Origin: Halomonas alkalicola
GTDB lineage: Bacteria; Pseudomonadota; Gammaproteobacteria; Pseudomonadales; Halomonadaceae
Direction: 5' to 3'
Assembly (NCBI RefSeq): GCF_030704205.1
Contig: NZ_CP131913.1
Location: forward strand, 2,418,001 to 2,482,000
DNA length: 64,000 nucleotides
Within the stretch, counting starts at the first letter, position 1, and every line of letters starts with the position of its first letter. Below, in pieces: positions 53,470 to 62,450 of the stretch. The translations under genes were made by a program, and so were the position numbers. The notes beneath the pieces are model-generated. The model had not been told where the DNA came from. It ran no database searches and was given only the letters and a program-made list of their open reading frames with translations.

Positions 53470-54892
53470 TCAGTCGGCCTTCAGCGCCTTGAAGGCGTCG
53501 AGGGCCCGTGCCCGTGCCGCCTTGTGGTCGACGATGGGGGCGGGGTAGTCGACGCCGCCGAGCAGGTCACGGGGCGGCGCGTGGCGGGCCTTCGCTGGCA
53601 GCCCGGCCAGCGCCGGCAGCCACTCGGCCAGGAAGGTGCCCTCGGGGTCGAACCGTTGGGACTGGGTGGTGGGGTTGAAGATGCGAAAGTAAGGGGCAGC
53701 GTCGGTGCCGGTGGAGGCGGCCCACTGCCAGCCGCCGTTGTTGGCGCAGAACTCGCCGTCCACCAGATGGCGCAGGAAGAAGGCCTCGCCGCGGCGCCAG
53801 TCGATCAGCAGGTGTTTCGAGAGGAACATGGCGGTGATCATGCGCAGGCGGTTGTGCATCCAGCCGGTGGCGACGAGCTGGCGCATGGCGGCATCGACGA
53901 TGGGGTAGCCGGTGCGCCCCTCGCACCAGGCGGTAAAGCCCTCGTCGTCGTCGCGCCAGGCCAGCGCCTCGGTATGAGCCTGGAAGGGGCGGTGGCGGCA
54001 CACCTGGGGGAAGCCCACCGCCACGTGGCGGTAGAACTCGCGCCACACCAGTTCGTTGACCCAGGCCACCAGGCCGGCATCGCCCTCGGCGAGGCTGCCG
54101 TCGTTCTCGGCCAGCACCGCCTGCAGGCACTGGCGGTGGGAGATCATGCCCAGCGCCAGGTAGGGGGAGAGCTCGCTGGTGCCGCGGATCGCCGGAAAGT
54201 CGCGCTGCTTCGCGTAGTAGCGGCCACGGAAGCGGCAGAAAGAAAGCGCTCCAGGCGGTCGGCGGCGGGGCCTTCGCCGGCGGGCCACTGGCGGCCGTCG
54301 ATGGGCGCATCCTCGAGCTCGGGCAGCGCGGGGAGCGGGTCGCTGGCGATGCCGGTCTCCGGGGGGGGGGCGGGGGTGTCGGCCAGCGCCAGGCGCTCCG
54401 CCGTCAGCTGGCGATGCCAGCTCTTCGCGAGGGGGGGGTGAAGACGCCATAATAGTCGCCCTTGCCGGTGAGCAGCTCCCCCGGGGCGAAGGCCACGCTG
54501 TCGTGGTGGCCATGGGCCTCGAGCCCGGCATCACGGAAGGCGGCGAGCACGGCGGCGTCGCGGCGCTGCTCGTCCAGCGGGTATTCGTGGTTGAAGTGCA
54601 GGGCGCTGGCGCCGGTCTCCCGGGCGATGGCCATCAGCGCCGCCGGGGACTCGCTGAAGTCCTCGATGTCGCGGTGCAGCAGCGGGATGTTGAGCCCCGC
54701 GAGGGCCTCCCCGAGGGCGGCCACGCCCCGGGCGCGGAAGTCGAGCGGGCTGGCGCCGTGGCCGTGGCGCCGCCAGTGGGGCAAGGCGCGTAGGAAGACG
54801 GCGACCACCGGGCCGCGGGCGGCGGCCGCGGCCAGGGCGCGGTTGTCCTGCACGCGCAGGTCGCTGCGAAACCACATCAGGGTCAGGGGCAT
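53470..54892 (-). pseudogene. phrB: deoxyribodipyrimidine photolyase, two frameshifts as written
   Basis: Light-driven repair of UV pyrimidine dimers with FAD and an antenna cofactor. N-terminal antenna domain (MPLTLMWFRSDLRVQDNRAL) is intact to GKGDYYGVFTP, where the frame is lost at an 8-base G run (54431-54438 on +). The middle part (SWHRQLTAERLAL.. to DRLERF) is open in a second frame; near 54237-54246 a second shift leads to the C-terminal FAD domain (DFPAIRGTSELSPYLALG, WVNELVWREFY, GWMHNRLRMI, NNGGWQWAAS), which is well conserved. Errors at homopolymers or a recent pseudogene are both possible. Confidence 0.85.
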
Positions 54893-54899
54893 GGCGGAC

Positions 54900-55820
54900 C
54901 TACCTCGACAGCGGGGGCATCAGGTCGCCGAGCCGCGCCATCGCCAGGCCCAGGTCGTCGCCCAGCACCGCGACGCCGCTCTCCGTCAGGTTGGCCTCGC
55001 GGATGCGGGCCACCGGGCCGCACAGCGTCAGCGGGACCTCGAGCTGCTCGGCCAGGCGCGGCAGCTGGCGGCGCACCAGGTCGCTGCGTCCGGCGTGGCT
55101 GCCGGTCATCAGCACGCCGGCGGCGCCCAGCGCCTCCACCGCCAGGGGCAGCTCGCCGAAGGGCAGCGGCGTGTCCAGCAGCGACACCCGATAGCCGCGA
55201 TCGCTGGCCGCCAGGGCGGCCAGCAGCTGCCACAAAGTGCCGGGGTCGTCGGGCAGCGGCACCATCAGCAGCACCGGGCCCGGCGCCTGGCCGTTGGCGT
55301 GGTAGAGGCGGGTGCCGATGCGGGTGCGCAGGAAGGCCTCCAGGCTGAGGCGCTGCAGGGTATCGCCGAGCCGCTCGCCCCAGCGCTCCTCGAGCGCCTG
55401 CACCACGGGCGCCCACAGCTCGGCGAGGCACACCGCCACCGGATAGAGCGAGAGCGACTGGGCGTAGAGGGTCTCCAGGCGTGCCAGGTCCAGGGCCTCC
55501 ACCGCGGTGACCAGCTGCGCGCGCTGGCCCGGCCAGTCGCTGGCGTCGGCCGGCGGGGCCTCGCTGGCCTCGGGGCGGTCGAGCAGCTCGCCCACCTGGC
55601 TGACCGGCACGCCGCGGTTGAGCCACTGCAGGATCTGCTCCACCCGCTCGATGTCTTCCCGGGCGTAGAGGCGGTGCCCCTTGGGGGTGCGCTGGGGCTT
55701 GATCAGCCCGTAGCGTCGCTCCCAGGCGCGCAGCGTCACCGAGTTCACGCCGGTGATGCGGGAGACCTCGCGGATCGGGTAGAGGGGCGTATCGCCGGCG
55801 TGCTGTGAGTGGTCGTTCAT
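54900..55820 (-). CDS. MerR-family transcriptional regulator, LitR/CarH-like
   Basis: 306 residues: MerR helix-turn-helix at about 12-80 (YPIREVSRITGVNSVTLRAWERRYGL) and a C-terminal part of the cobalamin-binding-regulator shape (helical cap WAPVVQALEERWGERLG, then a Rossmann-like fold with LLMVPLPDDPGTLWQLLAAL). The DxHxxG motif that binds adenosylcobalamin in CarH/LitR photoreceptors is not present (PDDPGTLWQL instead), as in the LitR group of Pseudomonas. It lies beside photolyase in a cluster of typical light-induced genes, so it is most likely their regulator. Start ATG at MNDHSQHAG is preferred. Confidence 0.82.
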   Translation of the reverse strand: MNDHSQHAGDTPLYPIREVSRITGVNSVTLRAWERRYGLIKPQRTPKGHRLYAREDIERVEQILQWLNRGVPVSQVGELLDRPEASEAPPADASDWPGQRAQLVTAVEALDLARLETLYAQSLSLYPVAVCLAELWAPVVQALEERWGERLGDTLQRLSLEAFLRTRIGTRLYHANGQAPGPVLLMVPLPDDPGTLWQLLAALAASDRGYRVSLLDTPLPFGELPLAVEALGAAGVLMTGSHAGRSDLVRRQLPRLAEQLEVPLTLCGPVARIREANLTESGVAVLGDDLGLAMARLGDLMPPLSR

Positions 55821-55896
55821 GGCGTGCAGGACCTCCCGATCCTGGAGGCAGTGGGTGTCTGGGCGGATGACATGGCGAACTCCTGTCACGGTCGGT

Positions 55897-56934
55897 TCAG
55901 GTGGCGTCGGCCACCAGGGCCTCGCCGAGATGGTGGCCGGAGAGCCAGGCGTCCTCGACCCGCGGGCCGCGCCAGCCGTCGCCGCACAGCGCCAGGCCGC
56001 TGGCCGAGAGGCGGTAGTCGCGGTTGACGGCCTCGCCGGTGGCGAAGACGTCGGGTTGGGCGTAGCGCCAGCGATGGGCGCCCAGCGCGCTGGGCGCCGG
56101 CAGCCGGACGCCTTCGGGCAGCGCCTGCTGGAAGGCCTCGAGCAGCGCCTCGACGACGGTCTCGGGGCTGTCCTCCAGGCGCGCCTCGCTCCACTCGAGG
56201 TTGGCCAGCAGGCTCAGGCTCTCGCCCTGCGCCTGGCGCCCGGGCTTGAGCTGGTTGCGGGTGACGAAGCGTAGCCGCGCGTCGGCCAGGCGCACCGCCT
56301 GCCAGTCGGCATCGACCCCGGGCAGCGCCGGCAGGGGGGCATCGAACAGCGCCCAGGCGGCCCAGCAGGGGCGCTGGATCACCCCCTCGCAGGCCTCGGC
56401 CAGGGTGGCGTCGTGAGGTGCCACCAGGGGGTGGGCCTGGGGGGAGGGTGTGCTGATCACCACCCGGGCGAAGGGGCCGTGGTGCGCGCCATGCTCGTCC
56501 ACCAGCTGCCACGCCCCGGCGCTGCCCTCGAGGCGCTCGATGCGCGTTGCGGCCTGCAGCGTCAGCCCCTCGGCCAGGTGGCGGGTCACGGCGCTCACGC
56601 GCGGCGCACCGCACAGGCGCTCCAGGTCATCCTCGTGGCGCGCCCAGCGCCCCTCCTGGGCCGACCACAGCGAGGTGGGCCAGGGGGCGATGCAGCCGGC
56701 CTTTCGCCACGCCGCCACGGCGCGGCGAAAGGCGGGGTCGCGGACGCTGAAGAACTGGGCCCCCAGGTCGAGCACCGCCTCGGGCAGGCGACGGCTGGAC
56801 ATTCGCCCGCCGGCGCCGCGCGCCTTGTCGAACAGGGTCACCGGCAGGCCGGCGGCATCCAGCGCCCGGGCGCAGGCCAGGCCGGCGATGCCGGCCCCGA
56901 TGATGGCGGTAGCAGGAGGGGGATCAGAGCGCAT
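55897..56934 (-). CDS. renalase-like FAD/NAD(P)-binding protein
   Basis: 345 residues; FAD motif AIIGAGIAGLACARALDAAGLPVTLFDKARGAGGRMSSRR and the C-terminal FATGEAVNRDYRLSASGLALCGDGWRGPRVEDAWLSG. Bacterial renalases oxidise wrongly reduced nicotinamide isomers; whether this one does is not known. First gene of the minus-strand cluster, directly behind the proposed MerR-type promoter. Confidence 0.75.
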   Translation of the reverse strand: MRSDPPPATAIIGAGIAGLACARALDAAGLPVTLFDKARGAGGRMSSRRLPEAVLDLGAQFFSVRDPAFRRAVAAWRKAGCIAPWPTSLWSAQEGRWARHEDDLERLCGAPRVSAVTRHLAEGLTLQAATRIERLEGSAGAWQLVDEHGAHHGPFARVVISTPSPQAHPLVAPHDATLAEACEGVIQRPCWAAWALFDAPLPALPGVDADWQAVRLADARLRFVTRNQLKPGRQAQGESLSLLANLEWSEARLEDSPETVVEALLEAFQQALPEGVRLPAPSALGAHRWRYAQPDVFATGEAVNRDYRLSASGLALCGDGWRGPRVEDAWLSGHHLGEALVADAT

Positions 56935-56963
56935 GGCAGCGTCACTCTTGGTGGTTTTCAGCT

Positions 56964-56994
56964 AGACTAGCAGAAGTGTACAACAGCTGTATAA
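56964..56994 (-). promoter_or_regulatory. MerR-type promoter with LitR-like operator
   Basis: Read on the minus strand: -35 TTATAC (56994-56989), a 19-base spacer, -10 TAGTCT (56969-56964), start about 23 bases before the FAD gene. A 19-base spacer is typical of promoters controlled by MerR proteins. The spacer holds TATACA and TGTACA elements around the palindrome ACAGCTGT, which resemble CarH/LitR operator half-sites. The same elements face the divergent TIGR01777 gene. Confidence 0.6.
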
Positions 56995-57050
56995 CCTATG
57001 GCAGATACCCGTCATCCATTAGACGTCATTACAGGTAACAGGAGAGCGCG

Positions 57051-57956
57051 ATGCGAGTGCTGATCACCGGCGGCAGCGGATTCGTGGGGCAGCGGCTGTG
57101 CCAGCGCCTGGTCGAGGCGGGACACCGGCTGCTGGTGGTGTCGCGGGACCCGGCGGCGGTGAAAGGGCGACTGCCCGCGGGGGCGGACATTCGCCGCTCG
57201 GTGCTGGATTTCGTGGACACCCCGCCGGACGCCATCGACAACCTGGCCGGCGAATCCATCGCCGCCCGGCGCTGGAGCGATGACCAGAAGCAGCGGCTGA
57301 TCGACTCGCGGGTCAACATCACCCGCGACCTGGTGATCCTCTGCGAGCAGCTCAAGGCCAGCGGCAGCGGAGCGCCTCGGGTGATGGTGTCGGGCTCGGC
57401 CATGGGCTACTACGGCGACCAGGAGGGGCGCGAGGTCAGCGAAGAGACGCCGCCCCACGACGAGTTTGCCCACCGGCTCTGCAAGCGCTGGGAAGACACC
57501 GCCCGCGAGGCGGCCGACTTCGGCACCCGGGTGGTGCTGCTGCGCATCGGCCTGGTGCTCGACAGCGGCGGCGGCAGCCTGCAGAAGATGCTGCCCCCCT
57601 TCAAGTTCGGGCTGGGGGGACGCTTCGGCACGGGCCAGCAGTTCATGCCCTGGATCCATCGCGAGGACCTGGTGCGGGCGATCCTCTTCCTGCTCGACAA
57701 CGACGAGCTCGAGGGCCCCTTCAACGGCAGCGCCCCTCATCCGGTGACCAACGCCGAGTTCACCCGCACCCTGGCCAAGCAGCTCAGGCGCCCGGCCATC
57801 TTCCCGGTGCCGGCCATCGTGCTGGAGACCGCCTTCGGCGAGATGTCGCGGCTGCTGCTCACCGGCGCCGACATGCGCCCGAAGCGCCTTCAGGAGGAGG
57901 GCTTCCAGTTCCGCTTCGAGACCCTGGAAGCCGCCCTGGCGGATATTCTGGGCTGA
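57051..57956 (+). CDS. TIGR01777 family epimerase-like protein (YfcH-like)
   Basis: 301 residues of the extended SDR fold with VLITGGSGFVGQRLCQRLVEAGH, the LAGESIAARRW motif that marks the TIGR01777 group, MGYYGDQ with the catalytic Tyr, and a C-terminal DUF1731 part (MLLTGADMRPKRLQEEGFQFRF). Substrate unknown. Divergent from the FAD gene with the proposed LitR-like operator between them, so it may belong to the same light-induced set. AGGAGA precedes ATG. Confidence 0.85.
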   Translation: MRVLITGGSGFVGQRLCQRLVEAGHRLLVVSRDPAAVKGRLPAGADIRRSVLDFVDTPPDAIDNLAGESIAARRWSDDQKQRLIDSRVNITRDLVILCEQLKASGSGAPRVMVSGSAMGYYGDQEGREVSEETPPHDEFAHRLCKRWEDTAREAADFGTRVVLLRIGLVLDSGGGSLQKMLPPFKFGLGGRFGTGQQFMPWIHREDLVRAILFLLDNDELEGPFNGSAPHPVTNAEFTRTLAKQLRRPAIFPVPAIVLETAFGEMSRLLLTGADMRPKRLQEEGFQFRFETLEAALADILG

Positions 57957-57981
57957 AGGCCTGTCGGCGGAACAGCCCCGT

Positions 57982-60930
57982 CTACCTTGCTTCTTCGCCC
58001 ACCGTGACGATCACCCGCACCGAGTCCAGGCGCAGCCGGGTGCCCTCGATGGCCTCGTCCAGCGCCTGGCGTTCGGCGCGCAGCGCGGTGAGCTCGTCCT
58101 CGCGCACCGCCGGGTTGTGGCGTGCCAGGGCCGTCAGGCGGGCCAGCTCCCCATCCAGCGCCTCGCGCATGCGCCCCTGGGCCGCCTCGGTGATGGAGGG
58201 CAGCTCGCGCTCCGCCTCGGCCTCGCCGCGGTCGAGCAGCTCGCGCAGCACCTCCAGGCGGCTGCGGATCAGGTCCCGCGCCATCGCCTTCTTGACCTTC
58301 TGCAGGTTCTTCGAGAGCCCGGTGAAGGAGATCTTGTCGGTCAGGTTGACGCCCGACTCGTCGAGCAGCACCCGCACCGCGGTGGGCGGCAGGAAGCGGT
58401 TGAGGTGCAGCTTCCTGGGGGCCGGGCAGTGGGTGCGGAACACCAGCTCGGCCATGATCCGCCCGGGGGGCAGCGCCGGGTGCCGGAGCAGCGCCAGCGC
58501 GGTGTTGCCCATGGTGCCGTCCAGGATCCGGCCCATCATCTCGCGCAGCAGCGGGTGCTCCCAGGAGAGGCGCTGGACATCGTCCCGGGAGAGCGCGCGC
58601 AGCCGCGAGAAGGTGGCCGAGAAGCCCTCCTCGCCCTTGGCCAGGCCGGGCAGGCCGTCGAGCATCTGGGGGCTCGGCAGCAGGTGCTGGATGCCGCCGC
58701 CCAGCTCCTGGCTGTCCACCCCGAAGATGTCCAGGGCCAGGTCCAGGTAGCGGGGCAGGGCGCGGTCCTCGTCCAGCTCGCGGATCGCCGCCGCCACCGC
58801 CTCGGCGCGGCCGGGGCGGCAGGCGTTGAGCTCCAGCAGGCGGTTGCGCCCGGCGTCGCGCTCGGCCAGGCGGCTCTCGAACAGCACCCGGGTCTCCTCG
58901 ATCACCTCCGCCATGCCCTCGTCGTCGACCAGCGCCTCGGCCAGGGCGTCGCCGAAGGCATCGAAGATCTCGCTGCCGATGCCGTGGGGGGCGCTGAAGG
59001 CGTCCATGCCGTCGCGGTACCAGCGCAGCAGCTTCTCGCCGGGGCTGGCCTCGAACACCGGCACGTGGATCTCGATGGCGTGACGCTGGCCGATGCGGTC
59101 CAGGCGGCCGATGCGCTGCTCCAGCTGGTCCGGGTGCAGCGGCAGGTCGAACATCACCAGGTGGCGGCAGAACTGGAAGTTGCGCCCCTCGGAGCCAATC
59201 TCCGAGCAGACCAGCACCTGGCAGCCCTCCTCCTCGTCGGCGAAGGCCGCCGCGGCGCGGTCGCGTTCCACCAGGGAGAGCCCCTCGTGGAACACCGGCG
59301 CGTGGTAGCCGCCCAGCACGCGCAGCGCCTCGGCCAGGCCCTGGGCGGTCTCCCGATCATGGGCGATCACCAGCACCTTGTCGCCGGCGAGCCCCCCCTC
59401 GCCGTCGTCGGCCAGCCGCTCCAGCAGCCAGTTGACCCGCGGGTCGATCTGCCACCAGGGCTCCTCGTTGAGCGGGTCGTCGGCCAGGGCCCGGTACATG
59501 GCGTCCAGGTAGATCAGCACCTCGGGGTGGTCGAGGCCGGTCTCGATCAGCAGCTCGTCGAGGTAGTCCTCGTCGCGCTCCAGCTTGCGCAGCACCCGGC
59601 GGTAGGCCGAGGGCGGGGCCAGCTCGGTGACGTGCAGGCGCCGCTCCGGGAAGCCGCCCACGTGGCGGCGGCTGTTGCGGAACATCACCCGGCCGGTGCC
59701 GTGGCGGTCGAGCAGCTGGTCGCGCAGCTGGTCCCGGGCAGCCGCATGCTGGGCCTCGCTGGCCTCGGGGTTGGCCAGGGTGGCGAGCAGCGCCAGGCTG
59801 TCGGCCTCGTTGATCACCGCGGCGACCCGGTCGCGGTCCGCGTCATCGCCGGGCAGGCGCTCCAGGGCATCGATCGCCTCGGCCACCTCCACGTAGTGGG
59901 CCTCCTCCTCGCGGAAGCGCTCCAGGCTATGGTAGCGGTCCGGGTCGAGCAGGCGCAGGCGGGCGAAGTGGCTCGCCACGCCCATCTGCTCGGGGGTGGC
60001 GGTGAGCAGCAGCACCCCCTCGCTCTCGCCGGCCAGGCGCGCCACGCAGGCGTAGCCGGGGCCCATCTGCTCCTCGCTCCAGTCCAGGTGGTGGCCCTCG
60101 TCGACGATCAGCAGGTCCCAGGCGCAGGCCAGGGCCTGGGACTGGCGGTGGGGGTTGGCGAACAGCCAGTCCTGACTGGCCAGGATGATCTGCCCGGCCT
60201 CGAAGGGGTTGGTATCGCCGTGGGCCTGGCTCTGCTGCTCGTCGAGCAGGGTCACCTCGAGGGCGAAGCGGCGCAAGAGCTCCACCAGCCACTGGTGGCA
60301 GAGGCTCGCCGGCACCAGGATCAGCGCCCGCTCGGCACGCCCGGTGAGCAGCAGGCGGTGCAGGATCAGGCCCGCCTCGATGGTCTTGCCCAGCCCCACC
60401 TCGTCGGCCAGCAGTACCCGGGGGGCGTGGCGCCGGGAGACCTCGTCGGCGATGTAGAGCTGGTGCGGGATCAGGTCGATGCGCGGCCCAGCCAGGCCCA
60501 GCGCGGGGTTCTGCTCGATGCGATGGTGGTGGTGCAGGGTGCGGAAGCGCAGCTCGAACCAGTCGTTGCGGTCCACCTGGCCGGTGAGCAGGCGGTCGCG
60601 GGCCTGGTCGAACTGCATGGTGTCGGCGAGCCGTGCCTCGGGCAGCTCGGTGAGCTCGCCCCGCTCGTCCTCGCCGATATAGACGATCAGGCCGCCGATC
60701 TCCTTGGTGTCGTCCACGGTCAGGGTCCAGCCCTCGGCGGCGCGGATGCGGTCGCCGCTGCCGAACACCACCCGGGTCAGCGGGGCCTGGCGGCTGCTGT
60801 AGGTGCGGGTTTCCTGGCTGGCGCCGAACAGCACGGTGACGCTGCGCGCATCGCAGCTCAGGATGGTGCCCAGGCCGAGTTCGGCCTCGCCGTCGCTGAT
60901 CCAGCGCTGGCGGGGGGAGAAGTCGCTCAT
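57982..60930 (-). CDS. rapA: RNA polymerase-associated ATPase RapA
   Basis: SWI2/SNF2 translocase that frees stalled or post-termination RNA polymerase. 982 residues (E. coli 968): N-terminal Tudor-like domain, ATPase domain with LLADEVGLGKTIEAGLI and VDEGHHLDWSEEQMG, helicase C-terminal domain with SEIGSEGRNFQFCRHLVMFDLP and the arginine finger QRIGRLDRIGQ, and the RapA-specific C-terminal part. Convergent with the TIGR01777 gene, 25 bases apart. Confidence 0.95.
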   Translation of the reverse strand: MSDFSPRQRWISDGEAELGLGTILSCDARSVTVLFGASQETRTYSSRQAPLTRVVFGSGDRIRAAEGWTLTVDDTKEIGGLIVYIGEDERGELTELPEARLADTMQFDQARDRLLTGQVDRNDWFELRFRTLHHHHRIEQNPALGLAGPRIDLIPHQLYIADEVSRRHAPRVLLADEVGLGKTIEAGLILHRLLLTGRAERALILVPASLCHQWLVELLRRFALEVTLLDEQQSQAHGDTNPFEAGQIILASQDWLFANPHRQSQALACAWDLLIVDEGHHLDWSEEQMGPGYACVARLAGESEGVLLLTATPEQMGVASHFARLRLLDPDRYHSLERFREEEAHYVEVAEAIDALERLPGDDADRDRVAAVINEADSLALLATLANPEASEAQHAAARDQLRDQLLDRHGTGRVMFRNSRRHVGGFPERRLHVTELAPPSAYRRVLRKLERDEDYLDELLIETGLDHPEVLIYLDAMYRALADDPLNEEPWWQIDPRVNWLLERLADDGEGGLAGDKVLVIAHDRETAQGLAEALRVLGGYHAPVFHEGLSLVERDRAAAAFADEEEGCQVLVCSEIGSEGRNFQFCRHLVMFDLPLHPDQLEQRIGRLDRIGQRHAIEIHVPVFEASPGEKLLRWYRDGMDAFSAPHGIGSEIFDAFGDALAEALVDDEGMAEVIEETRVLFESRLAERDAGRNRLLELNACRPGRAEAVAAAIRELDEDRALPRYLDLALDIFGVDSQELGGGIQHLLPSPQMLDGLPGLAKGEEGFSATFSRLRALSRDDVQRLSWEHPLLREMMGRILDGTMGNTALALLRHPALPPGRIMAELVFRTHCPAPRKLHLNRFLPPTAVRVLLDESGVNLTDKISFTGLSKNLQKVKKAMARDLIRSRLEVLRELLDRGEAEAERELPSITEAAQGRMREALDGELARLTALARHNPAVREDELTALRAERQALDEAIEGTRLRLDSVRVIVTVGEEAR

Positions 60931-61061
60931 GATGCCTCGGAGGATGCTGAAGAGTGGGTGCGCTCATGGCCGCCGGGACGGGGCGGGCCGAACAGGGCGC
61001 GGTATCTTACAGCAAAGGGCGGCGCGGCTTAAGCGTGGTGATTCGTCTCGGGCCGTTGCTC

Positions 61062-61169
61062 GAGGCTATTCCGGCGACAGGCCCTCGAGGGGGCGCTGTG
61101 AATACATCCCTGTACGCTACCGATGCCATCCCTGGCATAGGACCCCCTCTCCGGCCTGCCCCCGGCGCC
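61062..61169. repeat. dispersed intergenic repeat, copy 2
   Basis: Second copy of the element at 37271-37377, in the same orientation, in the 299-base gap between the thioredoxin-like gene and rapA. Differences include TACATCC for CCCCTCC and TGTACGC for TGGGCGC. Nothing else was recognised in this gap. Confidence 0.8.
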
Positions 61170-61229
61170 TCTCGCTGCAGGCAACTGCAACAGAGTCTGT
61201 CGCGTCGGGCCATACCGATGGGGCGTGTC

Positions 61230-62030
61230 TCAGTGACGATCTAGCCAGGCGCCGAGCTGGGCCCGGGAGAGCTCGCCCACGTGGCGCTCCACGGCGCGCC
61301 CGGAGGCGTCGAACAGCAGGGTGGTGGGCAGCCCTGGCGCCTCCAGCAGCACCATCAGCTCCTGGCGCGGGTCGAGCAGCGGGTAGCGGAACTCGAGCCC
61401 CTGGTCGTCCAGGTAGCGGATCACCTGCAGCAGCTCCTCGCCCTGGTTGGCCACCACCACGGTGACGCCGTCGCGGGCGTCGGCCTCGGCCAGCAGTGGC
61501 ATCTCGCGCAGGCAGGGTGGGCACCAGGTGGCCCACAGGTTGAGCACCACCGTCTCGCCCTGCAGGTCGCGCAGGTTGATGGTCTCGCCGTCGAGGGTCT
61601 CCAGGGTGATATCGGGCAGCGCGTCGATGGTCAGGCCGCTGCCCAGGGGGGCCAGCGTCACCATCACCAGCCACAGGCTCGCCGCCCCCACGGTCAGCGC
61701 CATGGCGCCGATCAGCCGCAGCAGATGGTCGCGCAGGGCCCAGCCGGTCCACAGCAGCGCGGCGACCAGCCCCCACAGGCCGTGGAAGCCCGGCTGCCAC
61801 AGCTTGAGGATGTCCAGCGGGGCCGCGGCATAGGCCTCCAGGTGCAGCAGCACGTGGCCGGTGCGCGCCCCCACCAGCCAGGCCAGCACCAGGCCGTTGA
61901 ACCAGCGGGCGTGCTCGCTCCGCGGCAGTCCCAGCAGCCAGGCGCTCAGCGCCAGCAGCAGCAGGGCGGCGCCCAGCGCGTAGAGGCGCGGCACCGAGAG
62001 CAGCACGGGGCCGAGGGCGATGGCATCCAT
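61230..62030 (-). CDS. membrane-anchored TlpA/ResA-like thioredoxin with Lgt-like N-terminal half
   Basis: 266 residues. Residues 1-130 hold four predicted membrane segments; residues 125-266 are a thioredoxin fold with the redox centre WATWCPPC (Cys170, Cys173), expected to act on protein disulfides outside the inner membrane. The membrane half contains VGARTGHVLLHLEAYAAAPL and WQPGFHGLWGL, which resemble prolipoprotein diacylglyceryl transferase (Lgt), though the catalytic Lgt residues downstream are missing. ATG with GAGCC upstream. Partners unknown. Confidence 0.8.
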   Translation of the reverse strand: MDAIALGPVLLSVPRLYALGAALLLLALSAWLLGLPRSEHARWFNGLVLAWLVGARTGHVLLHLEAYAAAPLDILKLWQPGFHGLWGLVAALLWTGWALRDHLLRLIGAMALTVGAASLWLVMVTLAPLGSGLTIDALPDITLETLDGETINLRDLQGETVVLNLWATWCPPCLREMPLLAEADARDGVTVVVANQGEELLQVIRYLDDQGLEFRYPLLDPRQELMVLLEAPGLPTTLLFDASGRAVERHVGELSRAQLGAWLDRH

Positions 62031-62210
62031 GGGGCGGGCTCCTGAACAATGGGGCAGGGTCGTGGCGATGCAGGGTCGGCGACCGGCGCGCGAGCGGGTA
62101 CACTTGGTCACCCGAAAAGGCGCTGCCTGCGTCGATACCCTGACCCTGCCAAGCCTACTGCCGGGCGGCAGGGCTGTCATCCGTCCGCCACCCTCGTCAT
62201 GGGAGCCTGC

Positions 62211-62450
62211 ATGGCCAAGCCTGCCTTCGACACCCTGCGCGCCCTAGCCATCGCCAGCCAGGCGCTGGGCTTCATCCTGATCATCACCCTGGAGACGATG
62301 ATGGGCGACGCCGCCCGCTACTGGCAGGGCTGGACCCTGGCGGCCATGGTCGCCACCGCGCTCGGCATCGCCCTGGTGCGGCTCTATCGCCGCAACAAGG
62401 CGCGCAAGGCGCTGGCGCGACGGCTGGCCGACGACGATGGCGATGCCTGA
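62211..62450 (+). CDS. small two-helix membrane protein, hypothetical
   Basis: 79 residues, MAKPAFDTLRALAIASQALGF, with two predicted membrane segments (about 8-30 and 40-57) and a basic C-terminal tail (RLYRRNKARKALARRLADDDGDA). Not recognised. It overlaps the phospholipase D gene by eight bases and is divergent from the thioredoxin gene; translational coupling with the lipase is likely. Confidence 0.6.
   Translation: MAKPAFDTLRALAIASQALGFILIITLETMMGDAARYWQGWTLAAMVATALGIALVRLYRRNKARKALARRLADDDGDA

Noticed and set aside
58117..61032. 971-codon open frame on + opposite rapA
   Set aside because: Shadow frame rich in Gln, His, Leu and Val; rapA on the other strand has full family motifs.
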